Below are positions 1-10,300 of a DNA stretch of 64,000 nt, in pieces; positions within the stretch are counted from its first letter, which is position 1; every line of letters starts with the position of its first letter. Origin of the DNA: Ewingella sp. CoE-038-23 (lineage in GTDB: Bacteria; Pseudomonadota; Gammaproteobacteria; Enterobacterales; Enterobacteriaceae); contig NZ_JAZHOH010000001.1 of NCBI RefSeq assembly GCF_040419245.1, forward strand, positions 2,914,001 through 2,978,000, read 5' to 3'. Both the position numbers and the translations under genes were made by a program. Under the pieces are notes generated by a model. The model had not been told where the DNA came from, ran no database searches, and saw only the letters and a program-made list of their open reading frames with translations.

Positions 1-321
1 TCCTACATACTCCTTCCGTATTTCTTATCGCTATTTACTTACTGCCTTCACATTTCCGACAGCATTTTATTAATATCCGCTAGAAAAATAACCAGTAATA
101 ATGGCCATAAAACAGTCAGTTAATTAATCTTGCGGGTTTGCTCTCCACAAAGATCTCATTATTTGTACAGTATTAGTCACGCGGCGGGCGGATCCGGTAC
201 TATAAGAGCAATCTCGCTGATGTGATGATTTGCAACCGATACACTGTCGCCTATCTAAGGCACGTCGCGCGTTAAATTGATGACATCGCCACCCCTATAC
301 GTCCCGGATTGAAGGAATCTC
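1..321. other. Intergenic region upstream of the DUF4034-like gene
   Basis: I see no gene in this AT-rich stretch. The plus-strand gene at 322 has a good ribosome-binding site just upstream (GAAGGA, 5 bases from the ATG). On the minus strand, bases 8-17 read as a strong Shine-Dalgarno-like sequence (AAGGAG) pointing left. A divergent gene may therefore start just outside the window; this is inference from that one motif. The only ATG within the window at that spot is followed at once by a stop codon. No convincing promoter stands out. Confidence 0.5.
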
Positions 322-2307
322 ATGCCACAAGAGAATCAGCACGACAACCTCTCCAAAGCCAGAATGCTTCTGGCAACCCGCCGTTTTGTTAAACTCGACG
401 AGTGGCTGTTGTCGCTGATGCGCGGTTGGCAGAACCAAACTGATACCCACAGCGATTACGGTCTGGTGTTGCATCCGGGTACGCTGATCGCCGGGGCCGA
501 AAATCATACTGTCGATCCGCTGGATATCCTCAGTGACTGGGCGCAGCAGTGCCCGCAGAGCTACCACGCCCACGTGCTGCTGGGGATGTTTTGGCACGAA
601 CAGGCTTGGATTATCCGCAATGCCAACGGCGAGCATATAGAAGATAGCCAGTGGCTCGGCGCCCAGCTGTGCTGTGACTATGCCGTATTGGCTTTCCTGC
701 GCGCCATCGAGTTGCACCCTCGCCCAACCCACGCTTTCCGCCACCTGATGAACCTGACCGGCGGCTTTGGCGAACCTTACTGGCTGCGCGACCTGTTCGC
801 GGGCAAAGCCCCACTGCCGCTGCATGAGAAATTCAACATTGCCGGCAGTCAGGTATGGCAAACCGGCGTGGGCTATCTGCACGCCATTGGCGTCGAACCT
901 GCTACTCACTGGCCGCAAAGCCTGCCCGCCGCGCTGCAGCAGACGCGCAAGGCAGAGGAAGAGGCGCTGGATTATTGGCTGCGCATGGCAATGTCGGTGC
1001 GCCACAGCGATGTCGGCACCATGGAGTCCTACCTGATATTCCACTCCGCCGCCTGGGGCGGTGACGATAGCCAGCAAATGGCGATAATCGACGGCCCGCT
1101 GTGCGCCGAGTTTGATGAAGACGAGCGCAACCATTTCCGCGCCAACGCCCTGATTGACGCCCTCTCCGGTGAGATTGCCGATAAAGACTCCGAGCGCGCG
1201 CAGTACCTGCAAGCCCAGTTGCACCACCTGCTGGCTCAGCCACTGCCCGACGCCACCCGCATTCGCTTATTAGATTTGTACGGCACCTGCGCCGCCTATT
1301 GGCAGGATGACGATCAGGCCGGGCTGGAGATTTACGACCAGCTGCTTGCCGTCTCCCCGCAGGCCATGCCGGGCCATTTCGCCGCAATGTTTATCTCCAG
1401 AGCCGTGCTGGCAAATGAGCAACAGCAGGGGCTGCCGACGCTGACCAGCCTGCTGATTCGTGCTATTAATCAGCCTGACAATCCGGTGCTGGTGGCCTAT
1501 GCCGCCACGGCGGTGCAGTACGGCCTGTATGGGTTGCCGCAGCAGCCCGAACTGAGCGATGACTTGCTTGACCACGCCATTCGCCTGATCCAGCTGTCTG
1601 GCAGTGACAGCGCGGCCAAAGATTTGATCACCATCGCTCACGATATGGCGATCAACGATGACTTCGACGCCGCCCACTTCCTGATGACCGAAATGGCCCG
1701 GCGCGGCAATGCGCTGCACACCTACGAGCTCTATTTCTTCTACCGTAACGGCTGGCATCAGGAGGTTCCCGAAGCTTTCCACAGCGACAGCAATGCGCTG
1801 GAATGCGTGCTCAGCGCCGCCCGTTCGGGGCTGGTTCCGGCCATGTTTGCCTGTGCCAACGCCCTGCGCGAAGGCATTGGCGGCGAAGTGGATTACCAGC
1901 AAGCGATGCAGTGGTATCAGCGGGCAATGGACGCCGGACACGCCTCGTCCGCCTACTGGCGCGCCAGCTGCGCGTTGGATCTCGGCCAGGAGCAGGACAA
2001 GCGCCTCGCGGCCGAGCAGTGGTTGCCGGAGATCTTAATGAATCCGTCCCACCCTGAGCGCAGCGAAGCGGCCTATACCCTTGGCATGGCGTGGCTGACG
2101 GGCAGCGGCGTGAAGAAAAACCGCCACATCGCCGGCCAGTTTATGGAGTTTGTGTTGGAGTTAGATCCAGGCTCCGACGCCGCGCGTCAGGTTCTGGAAG
2201 AGCTGAACGGCTCGCTGCGCGGCCGCATGAATCTGTGGCAGGACAAGCGTAAATCCGACGAAGCCGACGTGATAGCTAAGTACCGGGTTCAGCCGGAGAT
2301 TGAGTAA
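322..2307 (+). CDS. DUF4034 / Sel1-like repeat protein
   Basis: A 661-residue soluble protein with no signal peptide or membrane segment. It is largely helical and rich in Trp, Tyr and Ala. The N-terminal half (roughly residues 10-240) resembles DUF4034-type proteins, which I recall by general pattern rather than from a decisive motif. The C-terminal part (about 500-620) carries TPR/Sel1-like helical repeats, for example around AMQWYQRAMDAGHASSAYW and EAAYTLGMAWLTGSGVKKN. Such repeats usually mediate protein-protein contacts; the cellular role is unknown. The start is supported by GAAGGA five bases upstream. It converges on the type I secretion genes, with a strong hairpin between them, so it is probably a separate transcription unit. 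Confidence 0.75.
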   Translation: MPQENQHDNLSKARMLLATRRFVKLDEWLLSLMRGWQNQTDTHSDYGLVLHPGTLIAGAENHTVDPLDILSDWAQQCPQSYHAHVLLGMFWHEQAWIIRNANGEHIEDSQWLGAQLCCDYAVLAFLRAIELHPRPTHAFRHLMNLTGGFGEPYWLRDLFAGKAPLPLHEKFNIAGSQVWQTGVGYLHAIGVEPATHWPQSLPAALQQTRKAEEEALDYWLRMAMSVRHSDVGTMESYLIFHSAAWGGDDSQQMAIIDGPLCAEFDEDERNHFRANALIDALSGEIADKDSERAQYLQAQLHHLLAQPLPDATRIRLLDLYGTCAAYWQDDDQAGLEIYDQLLAVSPQAMPGHFAAMFISRAVLANEQQQGLPTLTSLLIRAINQPDNPVLVAYAATAVQYGLYGLPQQPELSDDLLDHAIRLIQLSGSDSAAKDLITIAHDMAINDDFDAAHFLMTEMARRGNALHTYELYFFYRNGWHQEVPEAFHSDSNALECVLSAARSGLVPAMFACANALREGIGGEVDYQQAMQWYQRAMDAGHASSAYWRASCALDLGQEQDKRLAAEQWLPEILMNPSHPERSEAAYTLGMAWLTGSGVKKNRHIAGQFMEFVLELDPGSDAARQVLEELNGSLRGRMNLWQDKRKSDEADVIAKYRVQPEIE

Positions 2308-2316
2308 ATCTTTCTT

Positions 2317-2344
2317 GCTCCTCCCCCTTCTCAGGGCGAGGAGC
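2317..2344. terminator. Hairpin between convergent genes
   Basis: GCTCCTC pairs with GAGGAGC around an inner CCCT/AGGG stem. It lies between the stop of the DUF4034-like gene and the stop of the HlyD-type gene. A clear U-run is missing on both strands, so this is a plausible bidirectional terminator rather than a textbook one. Confidence 0.5.
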
Positions 2345-2349
2345 TTAAC

Positions 2350-3519
2350 TCATCTTTCCCGCAGCGACTCTTTCACCTTATTCAGCGGCTTAATCAGATA
2401 ATCCAGCACGGTTTTCTGGCCGGTTTTGATCTCTACGCTGGCCACCATTCCCGGCACTATTGGGAACTGGCGACCGGCTTTATTGGTTAACACGGCTTTG
2501 TCGGTACGGACGTACACGCGGTAATAGAACTGGTCACGCTTGACCTCATCCTGCAAGGTGTCTGGCGACACGCTCTCCACCTGCCCTTTCAAATCGCCAT
2601 AGATCGAAGAGTCGTAGGCGCTGATTTTCACCGTGGCTTCAAGGCCCGGGCGGATATAGGCGATATCGCGCGGGTTGATGCGGGTTTCAATCAGCAGCTG
2701 ATCTTCAATCGGCACGATTTCCATCAGCTTGCCGCCTGGTTGCAGGACGCCGCCGACGGTGCTGACCTGAATATCTTTGACGATGCCGTGAACCGGCGAA
2801 AACAGCTCGGAACGCGTCACCTGATCCTCTTTACCGGCCATCACTTGCAGCTCGGCGTCGAGGTCGGCGTTGTTCTTTACCTGCTCCTCACGGGCGCGAA
2901 CCGCGTACTGGTTGATAGCATCATCGATTTTGCCGCGCAGCTCGCTGGACTGGCGTTGAAGGCGAATCACCTCTACCTGCCCCGCCGCGCCTTTCGCCAC
3001 CAGCGGCTGGGTCATGCTGATCTCCTGATTGACCAGCTTTAGCGACTGTTGCAGGTTGCTGACGGTTTCGTCACGGTTCTGTTTTCGCGATAAATAGAGC
3101 TGGCGCTCGCGGGCCACCAGCTCCGGCGATTTCATAGTTTCCGGGCTGAATTTCAGCGGCGCGCCGGTCAACTCGGCGCTTAAACGCTCTGAAGAGGCGC
3201 GCAGCGTGCGCACTCGGGAAGCCGCCTCGCCGTAGTTGGACTGCGAACGGGTTGGGTCGAGCTGAGCCAGCAACTGACCGCGATTAACGATGGAGCCTTC
3301 CTGCACCAGCAGCTTCAAAATCACCCCGCCGTCGAGGGAATCAATCTGCTGCGCCTTGCTTGATGGCGTGACCTTGCCCGTGCCGACCGTCACCTCGTCG
3401 AGGGTAGCGAAGTAGGCCCAGACAAAAAACAGCACCAGCCCAATCAGGGAAACCCAGACAATTCCCGACACCTTTTTCTGTTGAGCGTCCAGCTCATCGT
3501 GCAATGTTAAATGTGCCAT
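2350..3519 (-). CDS. HlyD-family type I secretion adaptor (BapD/LapC-like)
   Basis: The 389-residue membrane fusion protein links the inner-membrane ABC exporter to the outer-membrane TolC-like channel. It has a short cytoplasmic N-terminus and one membrane helix at about residues 18-36. A lipoyl-like half-motif follows (VGTGKVTPSSKAQQIDSLDGG, split around the hairpin), then a long periplasmic coiled-coil section (about 95-225), and the second lipoyl half with a beta-barrel (SPVHGIVKDIQVSTVGGVLQPG). The length is typical for HlyD/LapC-type adaptors. It is the last gene of the locus; its start lies 17 bases after the ABC gene stop, so the two are co-transcribed. By gene order it should serve the giant adhesin upstream, as BapD does in Salmonella. 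Confidence 0.93.
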   Translation of the reverse strand: MAHLTLHDELDAQQKKVSGIVWVSLIGLVLFFVWAYFATLDEVTVGTGKVTPSSKAQQIDSLDGGVILKLLVQEGSIVNRGQLLAQLDPTRSQSNYGEAASRVRTLRASSERLSAELTGAPLKFSPETMKSPELVARERQLYLSRKQNRDETVSNLQQSLKLVNQEISMTQPLVAKGAAGQVEVIRLQRQSSELRGKIDDAINQYAVRAREEQVKNNADLDAELQVMAGKEDQVTRSELFSPVHGIVKDIQVSTVGGVLQPGGKLMEIVPIEDQLLIETRINPRDIAYIRPGLEATVKISAYDSSIYGDLKGQVESVSPDTLQDEVKRDQFYYRVYVRTDKAVLTNKAGRQFPIVPGMVASVEIKTGQKTVLDYLIKPLNKVKESLRER

Positions 3520-3536
3520 ATTCAGTCCTTATGCGC

Positions 3537-5753
3537 TCAGGCTGCGCCCTGTTGGTTACCGGAAGCAGCCGCGACGGCCGGCGTGGCGGCGGTGTTAGCG
3601 ACCGCGTTACCCAGAATTTGATCGCGCGGGCCGTCGGCGATAACCCGGCCGTTGTCCATCACCACGATGCGATCCACCAGCTTGAGTAGCGCCGGACGAT
3701 GGGTGACCACCACCAGCGTGCGGCCCGTCAGCCAAGTGTTCATCTGGCGAATAACATAGTCTTCCAGCTGTTCGTCCATCGAGGCGGTTGGCTCATCTAA
3801 AAGCACCACCTGCGGGTCACGCAGGATCAGGCGACTCAGCAGCACCATCTGGCGCTGGCCGCCGGACAAGCCGCGCCCGCCCTCATTAATAATCTTATCC
3901 AGACTCGAGGCATCGGCCTGCACCATGGAGAGTGCGCCGCTGATCCTCAGGGCTTGCAGCATCTCCTGATCGGTGGCGTGCGGATAACCCAGCATCAGGT
4001 TTTGGCGCAGCGTGCCGAAGAACAGCCGCGAATCCTGCGACAGATAGCCAAGCTGGCGGCGCACGTCGGCGGGTTCGATGCGTTTCATGTCCACGCCGTC
4101 GATGATCACCTTGCCCTGCGACGCCTCGGCCTGGCCGGAAAGCAGCTTCAGCAGGGTCGATTTCCCGGCACCCACCTTGCCCAAAATCGCTACGCGCTCG
4201 CCCGGTTTAATCTCCAGTTGGCCAATCCCCAGCACGTTCGGCGAGTTCTCTTTGTCATAGGTATATTGCAGATTGCGCAGTTGATAGTGGCCGCTCAGGG
4301 TCGGGCAGTGCGACAGCTCGGCGTCTTCCGGGCGGTCGATAGGCTTTTTCAGCAGATCGTCCAGCCCTTTCATGGCGCTTTTGGCGTGCTGCCAGCGTGA
4401 GAACACCATAGTCAGCTGCATCAGTGGCGCGATGGTGCGGGAAGAAAGCATGCTGCTCGCCACCAGCGTACCGGTAGTGATGTCGCCGCTGAGCACCAGA
4501 TAGACCCCCGCCACCAGCATGCCAGCGTAGGTCAATTGCTGGACCGTCGAGGCCCAGCCGGTCAGCCGCGCGCCCCACAGACGCTGCTTCATGCCGACCG
4601 AGGCGCTGACTTCGTGAGTCTGCTCCCACTGGCGCTGGAAGTAGGCTTCGGCCTGTAAGGCTTTAATATCTTCAATGCCTTCAATGGTTTCCACCAGCAC
4701 CGCGTTGCGCAGCGCCCCTTCGCGCATCCCCTCTTTCGCCAGCTTCGCCATCGGCCACTGGATCAGAATGCCGGGAATGACAATCAGCGGAATAGCCAGC
4801 AGCGGAATGATCACCAGCGGCCCGCCGATAAAGAACATGATGCCGAGGAACAGCAGCACGAAAGGCATATCGGCGGCGGCGCTGACGGTGGTGGAGGTCA
4901 GCAGTTCGCGCACCTGATCGATTTCACGCAGCTGGGAGATAAAGGAGCCGGTGGACTTCGGCCGATCATCGTTTTTAATGTTCATGGCGCGCACAAAGAA
5001 CAGCGACGAAACCTTGAGGTCGATGCGTTTGCCCATCAAATCTGACACCAGCGTGCGCATCAGGCGAATAACGTATTCCAGCGCGGCGGCCAGCACCACG
5101 CCGAAGAACAGCACCCACAGGGTGGGCAGTGACTGGGCCGGGATCACCCGGTCGTAAATCTGCATTGAGAACAGAATACCGGCCAGCGCCAGCACGTTGC
5201 CAATCACCGACGCCAGCGAAATCTCTGCGATTTTACGCCCCGCGCCGCGAAAGTTATCCCAGAACCAGTGCTTCTTATAGGGTTGAACGAACTCGTCAAT
5301 GCGCTGGTCGCGACCGCGCGCCGCCACGCCGACTAAAAACACCGGGCCAGAGCCTTGTTGAAGTAAGGTGGAAAGCTCGGTGGAGCGCAGCAGGTCGCCG
5401 CCGTCGGTCAGCCAGTAGTCGGCCTGACCGTCATCGTGCAGCCGCTCAATGACCGCGATGCCGCCCTGCTCGAGCTGGATAATGGCTGGCAGCACTTCCG
5501 GCCGCCAACGGACCTTAGTCCAGCTGACCATGCCAACCTGTAGCCCAATCAACCCACTGAGGCGGTCAAGCTGGCGGCCCAGCGACTGATTTTCAAACCA
5601 GCGCATTTGCTGGCGCAGATAGAGCGGGTCAGAAGGTTTACCAAAAATTTCAGCCACGCGCACCATGGCGCTGATCCAGACATCAATCGACGGCGGTGGA
5701 ACCTTGGCCGTGGCGTTAGAGCGGGTTTCTTCACTGTTCGTTTCGGTACTCAT
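3537..5753 (-). CDS. Type I secretion ABC permease/ATPase (BapC/LapB-like)
   Basis: The 738-residue inner-membrane exporter drives one-step secretion of the adhesin. Residues about 20-155 resemble a C39-peptidase-like domain. I see no cysteine in that region, so it is the inactive substrate-docking form used by RTX and Lap-type exporters, not a protease. The transmembrane domain spans about 185-470. The ATPase domain has Walker A GKVGAGKST at 525-533, the signature LSGGQ, Walker B VVLLDEP and the H-loop THR. The tail is Ala-rich and low-complexity. It sits between the TolC-like and HlyD-like genes. The family assignment is secure; the pairing with the adhesin is inferred from gene order. Confidence 0.95.
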   Translation of the reverse strand: MSTETNSEETRSNATAKVPPPSIDVWISAMVRVAEIFGKPSDPLYLRQQMRWFENQSLGRQLDRLSGLIGLQVGMVSWTKVRWRPEVLPAIIQLEQGGIAVIERLHDDGQADYWLTDGGDLLRSTELSTLLQQGSGPVFLVGVAARGRDQRIDEFVQPYKKHWFWDNFRGAGRKIAEISLASVIGNVLALAGILFSMQIYDRVIPAQSLPTLWVLFFGVVLAAALEYVIRLMRTLVSDLMGKRIDLKVSSLFFVRAMNIKNDDRPKSTGSFISQLREIDQVRELLTSTTVSAAADMPFVLLFLGIMFFIGGPLVIIPLLAIPLIVIPGILIQWPMAKLAKEGMREGALRNAVLVETIEGIEDIKALQAEAYFQRQWEQTHEVSASVGMKQRLWGARLTGWASTVQQLTYAGMLVAGVYLVLSGDITTGTLVASSMLSSRTIAPLMQLTMVFSRWQHAKSAMKGLDDLLKKPIDRPEDAELSHCPTLSGHYQLRNLQYTYDKENSPNVLGIGQLEIKPGERVAILGKVGAGKSTLLKLLSGQAEASQGKVIIDGVDMKRIEPADVRRQLGYLSQDSRLFFGTLRQNLMLGYPHATDQEMLQALRISGALSMVQADASSLDKIINEGGRGLSGGQRQMVLLSRLILRDPQVVLLDEPTASMDEQLEDYVIRQMNTWLTGRTLVVVTHRPALLKLVDRIVVMDNGRVIADGPRDQILGNAVANTAATPAVAAASGNQQGAA

Positions 5754-5801
5754 ATCGCCTCTTTACGCATTCTGTGCGGACAATCGTTTTATAAGGAGTG
5801 G

Positions 5802-7184
5802 TCAGAGAGAGGGAATGGTGTCACCGGTCTCTTTTTGTCGGTCGATGCCCAACATATCCACCAGATTGTCTACGGCTGCGGCATAGCGCACTGTGGCATC
5901 CCAGCCGTCGTACAGCGCGCCGATGCGCATGGTGTCAGCCTGAAAAACGTCCTGCTCGACGCTGAGTAAATCATTCAGGCTGCGTTTGCTCAGTTTGTAC
6001 TCGTCCTGATAGACGCTGCGGGTGTGCGTCGCGCTGGCGTATTGGTCCTCGCCCGCCACTTGCCGCTGTTGACCGCCAATCATGTCGGCATAGGCCGTGG
6101 AGGCTTTCTGGTTGATGTCCAGCTTGGCTTTTTCCACATCGGCCTGCGCCGCCTGACGCTCACCCTCTGCGGCACGGGTTTTGGCGCTGACCGCGCCGCC
6201 CTGATAGACCGGCGCATCCACCGCCAGCTGGAGCTGGTCGTCCCAGTAAGAGCCGCCGCTGCCTGCGGCATTCTGGTAGCGGGTGCGCCCCGCCTGCACT
6301 TTGATGGTCGGCCAATGTTGCGATTCCGCCTGATTCACCCGCTCAATCGCCGCCTGCTGCTTGGCCTGAGCGGCGCGAACCAGCGCGCTGTTTTCATAGG
6401 GGATTTTGTTCAGTGTGACTTTTTGGTTGAGCAGGCTTTGCGGTAAATCCGGCAGATTGTCGGAGACCACGCCGGTCAGCACGGTGAGCTGGGCCTGTGC
6501 CGAACGCTGTTGGGCACGGTATTGTTCGACGGTGGCGCGCATCCCGGCGATGCGGGTTTCGGCCTGTAACACGTCAGATTGCGAGCTTAACCCCGCGTCG
6601 GCGCGCAGTTTGGCAGTGTCCGCCACGCGTTGCAGTGATTCAATATTATCGCGAGCCGCCACGCTCAGCGCCTGATAGCGCTTCACTTGCAGATAGGCTT
6701 GCAGCGTACTCAGCGCCACGTCGGTCATGGTGCCGTAAAGGGCGTAACGGTAGGAGTCGGAGAGGCGTTCTTGCTCGTCGATACTGCCGCCGGTGCGCCC
6801 AAAGTCATACAGCAGCTGGCTGAGCTGAATGCCGCCAGACGCGTTGTTATCCAGCGTGCCGGAGGAGTCGGTTTGGCGCGACTTACCTGCGGTCCCCTGC
6901 AAAGAAATTTGTGGATACCAGGCACTTTTCGCCACATCAAGGTTGCCCGCGCCCACGCGAATTTGCGCAGCCGCCTCGGCTATCTGTGGGTTGCGAGCAA
7001 AGGCGCGCAGTATGGCATCTCGTAAAGTCAGGCTAGATCTCATCTCCTCGGTAGGTGCTGCTTGCCAATCAAACTCTGGCTGTTTCTCAGCCGCGAATAC
7101 TTTCCCACTGTTTGCACCAGCAACAACTATCCATATCGTCCCCAGTACCACGGCAAATTGCCGCGATGATTGTTTCTTTTTCAT
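5802..7184 (-). CDS. TolC-family outer-membrane channel of the adhesin exporter (BapB-like)
   Basis: A protein of about 460 residues of the outer-membrane efflux family, with two repeated OEP halves of long helices (AAQAKQQAAIERVNQAE, for instance). It forms the trans-periplasmic tunnel of the type I system. I prefer the ATG at 7184 (MKKKQSSRQF...) over the GTG four codons upstream. It gives a clean signal peptide: a Lys-rich start, a hydrophobic stretch VVLGTIWIVVAG, and probable cleavage near residue 31. The neighbours are the adhesin gene upstream, separated by a terminator, and the ABC gene 48 bases downstream. The terminator implies that exporter transcription depends on readthrough or on its own promoter in 7185-7270. 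Confidence 0.92.
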   Translation of the reverse strand: MKKKQSSRQFAVVLGTIWIVVAGANSGKVFAAEKQPEFDWQAAPTEEMRSSLTLRDAILRAFARNPQIAEAAAQIRVGAGNLDVAKSAWYPQISLQGTAGKSRQTDSSGTLDNNASGGIQLSQLLYDFGRTGGSIDEQERLSDSYRYALYGTMTDVALSTLQAYLQVKRYQALSVAARDNIESLQRVADTAKLRADAGLSSQSDVLQAETRIAGMRATVEQYRAQQRSAQAQLTVLTGVVSDNLPDLPQSLLNQKVTLNKIPYENSALVRAAQAKQQAAIERVNQAESQHWPTIKVQAGRTRYQNAAGSGGSYWDDQLQLAVDAPVYQGGAVSAKTRAAEGERQAAQADVEKAKLDINQKASTAYADMIGGQQRQVAGEDQYASATHTRSVYQDEYKLSKRSLNDLLSVEQDVFQADTMRIGALYDGWDATVRYAAAVDNLVDMLGIDRQKETGDTIPSL

Positions 7185-7271
7185 GAGCGACACCACTTTT
7201 CTCGCCGGATTATTATTATTTTTCAGCCTTTTCTGGCCTTACCCATTCGTTTACTGCCTAACGCTCATTGC

Positions 7272-7306
7272 AAAAAAATGCCCCCGGCGCTTACACGCTC
7301 GGGGGC
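7272..7306 (-). terminator. Rho-independent terminator after the adhesin gene
   Basis: On the minus strand a GC-rich stem (GCCCCCG... with CGGGGGC) is followed by a run of seven U. It begins eight bases past the adhesin stop. It should separate the very long adhesin transcript from the exporter genes. Confidence 0.85.
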
Positions 7307-7313
7307 TTGACTC

Positions 7314-10300
7314 TTAGCTTTGCTGTTGTACGTGCAGACCGTGCTGAACCAATACGTCTCCCAACGTGTTGGTGCTCGCCAGCGAGGCGTTGTGGTAGAC
7401 GTCAAACGTCAGGCCATCCACGGTACGCTGTCCGGTTTCAGTCCAAGCACCATCACTTCCTGTGACCAGATTCACCAGACTTCCCTCGCCGCCTTTGATG
7501 ATCACTTCATCATTGGCCGAGTCTTTAACCGACTGTGCTTCGAGCAGGTTCAGCGTGATGCTGTTCGTGCCAGAGTTACCGAGGTCAAAGATGTCGATAT
7601 GCTCGACTTTGAAGCCCAACAGGGTCAGATCCAGATGCTGGTTGGTACCGCCAAGTTGCAGGGTATCCACGCCAGTGCCACCGTCGATATGACCGAAGTC
7701 CAGCGTATCCACGATGATGATGTCGTTACCTGCCGTACCCACAACATCCTGCTGGGTATGGTCAACTTCAATCGTCACGCCGCCGATGGAGAACGCCGTT
7801 TCAGCATGGGCCGTGGTGCTGGTGTCGGTAGACGCCACCTGCGCTCCGGCATCCGCCGTGACCAGTGGGTCGGTCAGGGTGCTGGTGGCGTGATGCACGG
7901 TGTCAGTGGTTGAGCTATCGCTGCTGGTGGTATGCAGCGCCGCCACCGCGTGGGTGTCGTCCGTGGCCTGCACATCCAGCGATTGCGCTTGCAGCGAGAT
8001 CAGTGGGCTACCCGTCGCCAGCCCCACGTGGAGGTTGATGCCGTTACCCGCCAGATCCGTCGCCTGAAGTCCAACCACGTTACCGGTCAGCGCGCCCAAC
8101 AGAGTGAAGAGGTTATAAGCCGCAAACACCTCACTGCCGAACTTCGCCTGCCACGAACCGTCTGCCTGCACTACCGCGCCAAGAGTGGTACCCAGCAAGG
8201 TGACGCTGATAATGCCGCCCTGCCCGATGTTGGCGCTGCTGCCTTTCAGCGTCAGGCCCGCACCGAGGATGCCACCAATCAAGCCAGTCAGAGAGCCAAG
8301 GCCGTCGAGGGAAACCAGCGGCAGGGCGTGTGTTTTGATGACCAGCGGGCTGGTTTGGGTGGTGATGTTACCCACCGCATCGGTGATGGTGACTTTGACC
8401 GTGGTTGCGCCATCGGCAAGCGCCTTCAGCTCAGCCGCGGTAAAGGTGACATTCCACGCGCCGTTAGTGATGGTGCCAGTATGAACCACCCCACCTACGT
8501 TGACCGACACCGAACCATTCTGCACGTTAGTCGTGCCGGTCAGCGTGGTGTTGCTGCTGGCTTCGGCCAGATTGAGGAAGCCGTCACCGCCAAACAGCGT
8601 GCCCAGATTGAGCGTTGGCAGAGTATGGATACCCACGGTGACATTGGCGCTGGTATCCACGGTGTGGTTCGCGGCGTTGGTGACAGACACACCTACCCCA
8701 ACCGTACCGTCAATCAAGCTGGAAAGCAGGCTTGGCAGCACGTTGACGGAGAAGGTGCCGTCTGCTTTCACCACCGCCGACAGGCTGGCCCCGCCGATAG
8801 TCACCGTCACGGTAGAACCTTCGGCGTTGGTGGTTTTACCACTGATAGTCTGCGTAACCAGCGCCTGCACCGCATTCAGCAAGCCATTGTTGAACAATGG
8901 ATCCAGCGTGATGGTCGGCAAAGCGTTGGCAATCACATTCACCGCGTTGGTGATAGTACCGACGTTACCTACCGCATCGGTGAAGGTCGCGGTGACGTTC
9001 TGCAAGCCGTCGGTAAGAATGCCTTTCAGATCCAACGGCGGTACTGTGACGCTAAATGCCCCGCCCACGCCGACGGTCGCCAGATAGGTTTTCCCGTTGA
9101 GGGAAATCTGCACCTGAGAACCGACAGCGACGTTGGTCGCCACGCCGCTGATGGTTTGACCGGTCAGCAGGTCAACCACGCTCAGCACGCCGTCACCAAA
9201 GATTGGGTTAAGTACAATCGATGGCAGGTTGTGAATACCGACGTTCAGGCCCGCGTTGACGCCGTTGGTGTTGCCCGCCGCATCCGTGACCGTCACACCG
9301 ACGTTGAGGTTGCCATCCAGCAACTGGCTCAGCTGCAGTGGCGTCACTTGCACGTTGAAGTGACCGGTGCCATCGACTGTGCCGGTGAGCACCAATGGCC
9401 CCAGCGTAACTTTGACCGACGAGCCGGCCGTGGCGTTCAGCACGGTGCCGCTGATGGTTTGGGTCAGCAGCGCTTCGGCCGCGTTGAGCACCCCGTTGCC
9501 ACCAAACAGTGGGTCCAGCACCACTTTCGGCAGGCTATTGATGATGACGTTGGCATTCACGTTGGTCGAACCAACGTTACCCGCGTCGCTCACTACCGAC
9601 ACGCCGATAGCCAAGGTGCCGTCAGCCAGCGCTTTCAGGTCGCCCGGTTGCAGCGTAACGGCAAATTTGCCGCCCGCGTCTGTTACGCCAAGGAAGGTTT
9701 TGCCGCCCAGCGTCACTTTCACCGTAGTCCCCGCCGTAACGCCGGTCACCACGCCGCCAATGACCTGCGACGTCAGTGCATCCACCGCGCCCAGCACGCC
9801 ATTGTGCAGAACGTCAGTCAGACTGATGGTTGGCAAGGTGACGTTAATCGCCGCCTGCGCGCCCACGCTGGTGGAGTTACCGTTGGCATCGGTCAGCGAG
9901 ACATTGACGCCGAGGTTGCCGTTGGTCAGGCCGCTCAACAGGTTAGATGGCACAGTGACACTGAAGTGCCCAGTGGCATCAACCTGCGCGGTCAGAGGCG
10001 TACCCCCGCCGACTTGCACCGAGAGTGTGGTACCCGCCGCGACGTTTTTCACCACGCCGGTAATGGTCTGGTTCAGCAGGATATCCGCCGCGTTCAGCAA
10101 GCCATCGCCAAACAGCGGATCCAGCACGATTTGCGGCAGATTGTGCAGTGCCACGGTCAGCGGGTTCAACGCCTGAGTCAGCACGTTGCCCGCGGCATCA
10201 GTGGCGGTCAGAATAACCGGCACCACACCGTCGGCCAGACTTGCCAGAGCACCCGCAGGGATAGGGATGCTGAAAGCGTTATTGAGCACGGTTCCGGTAA

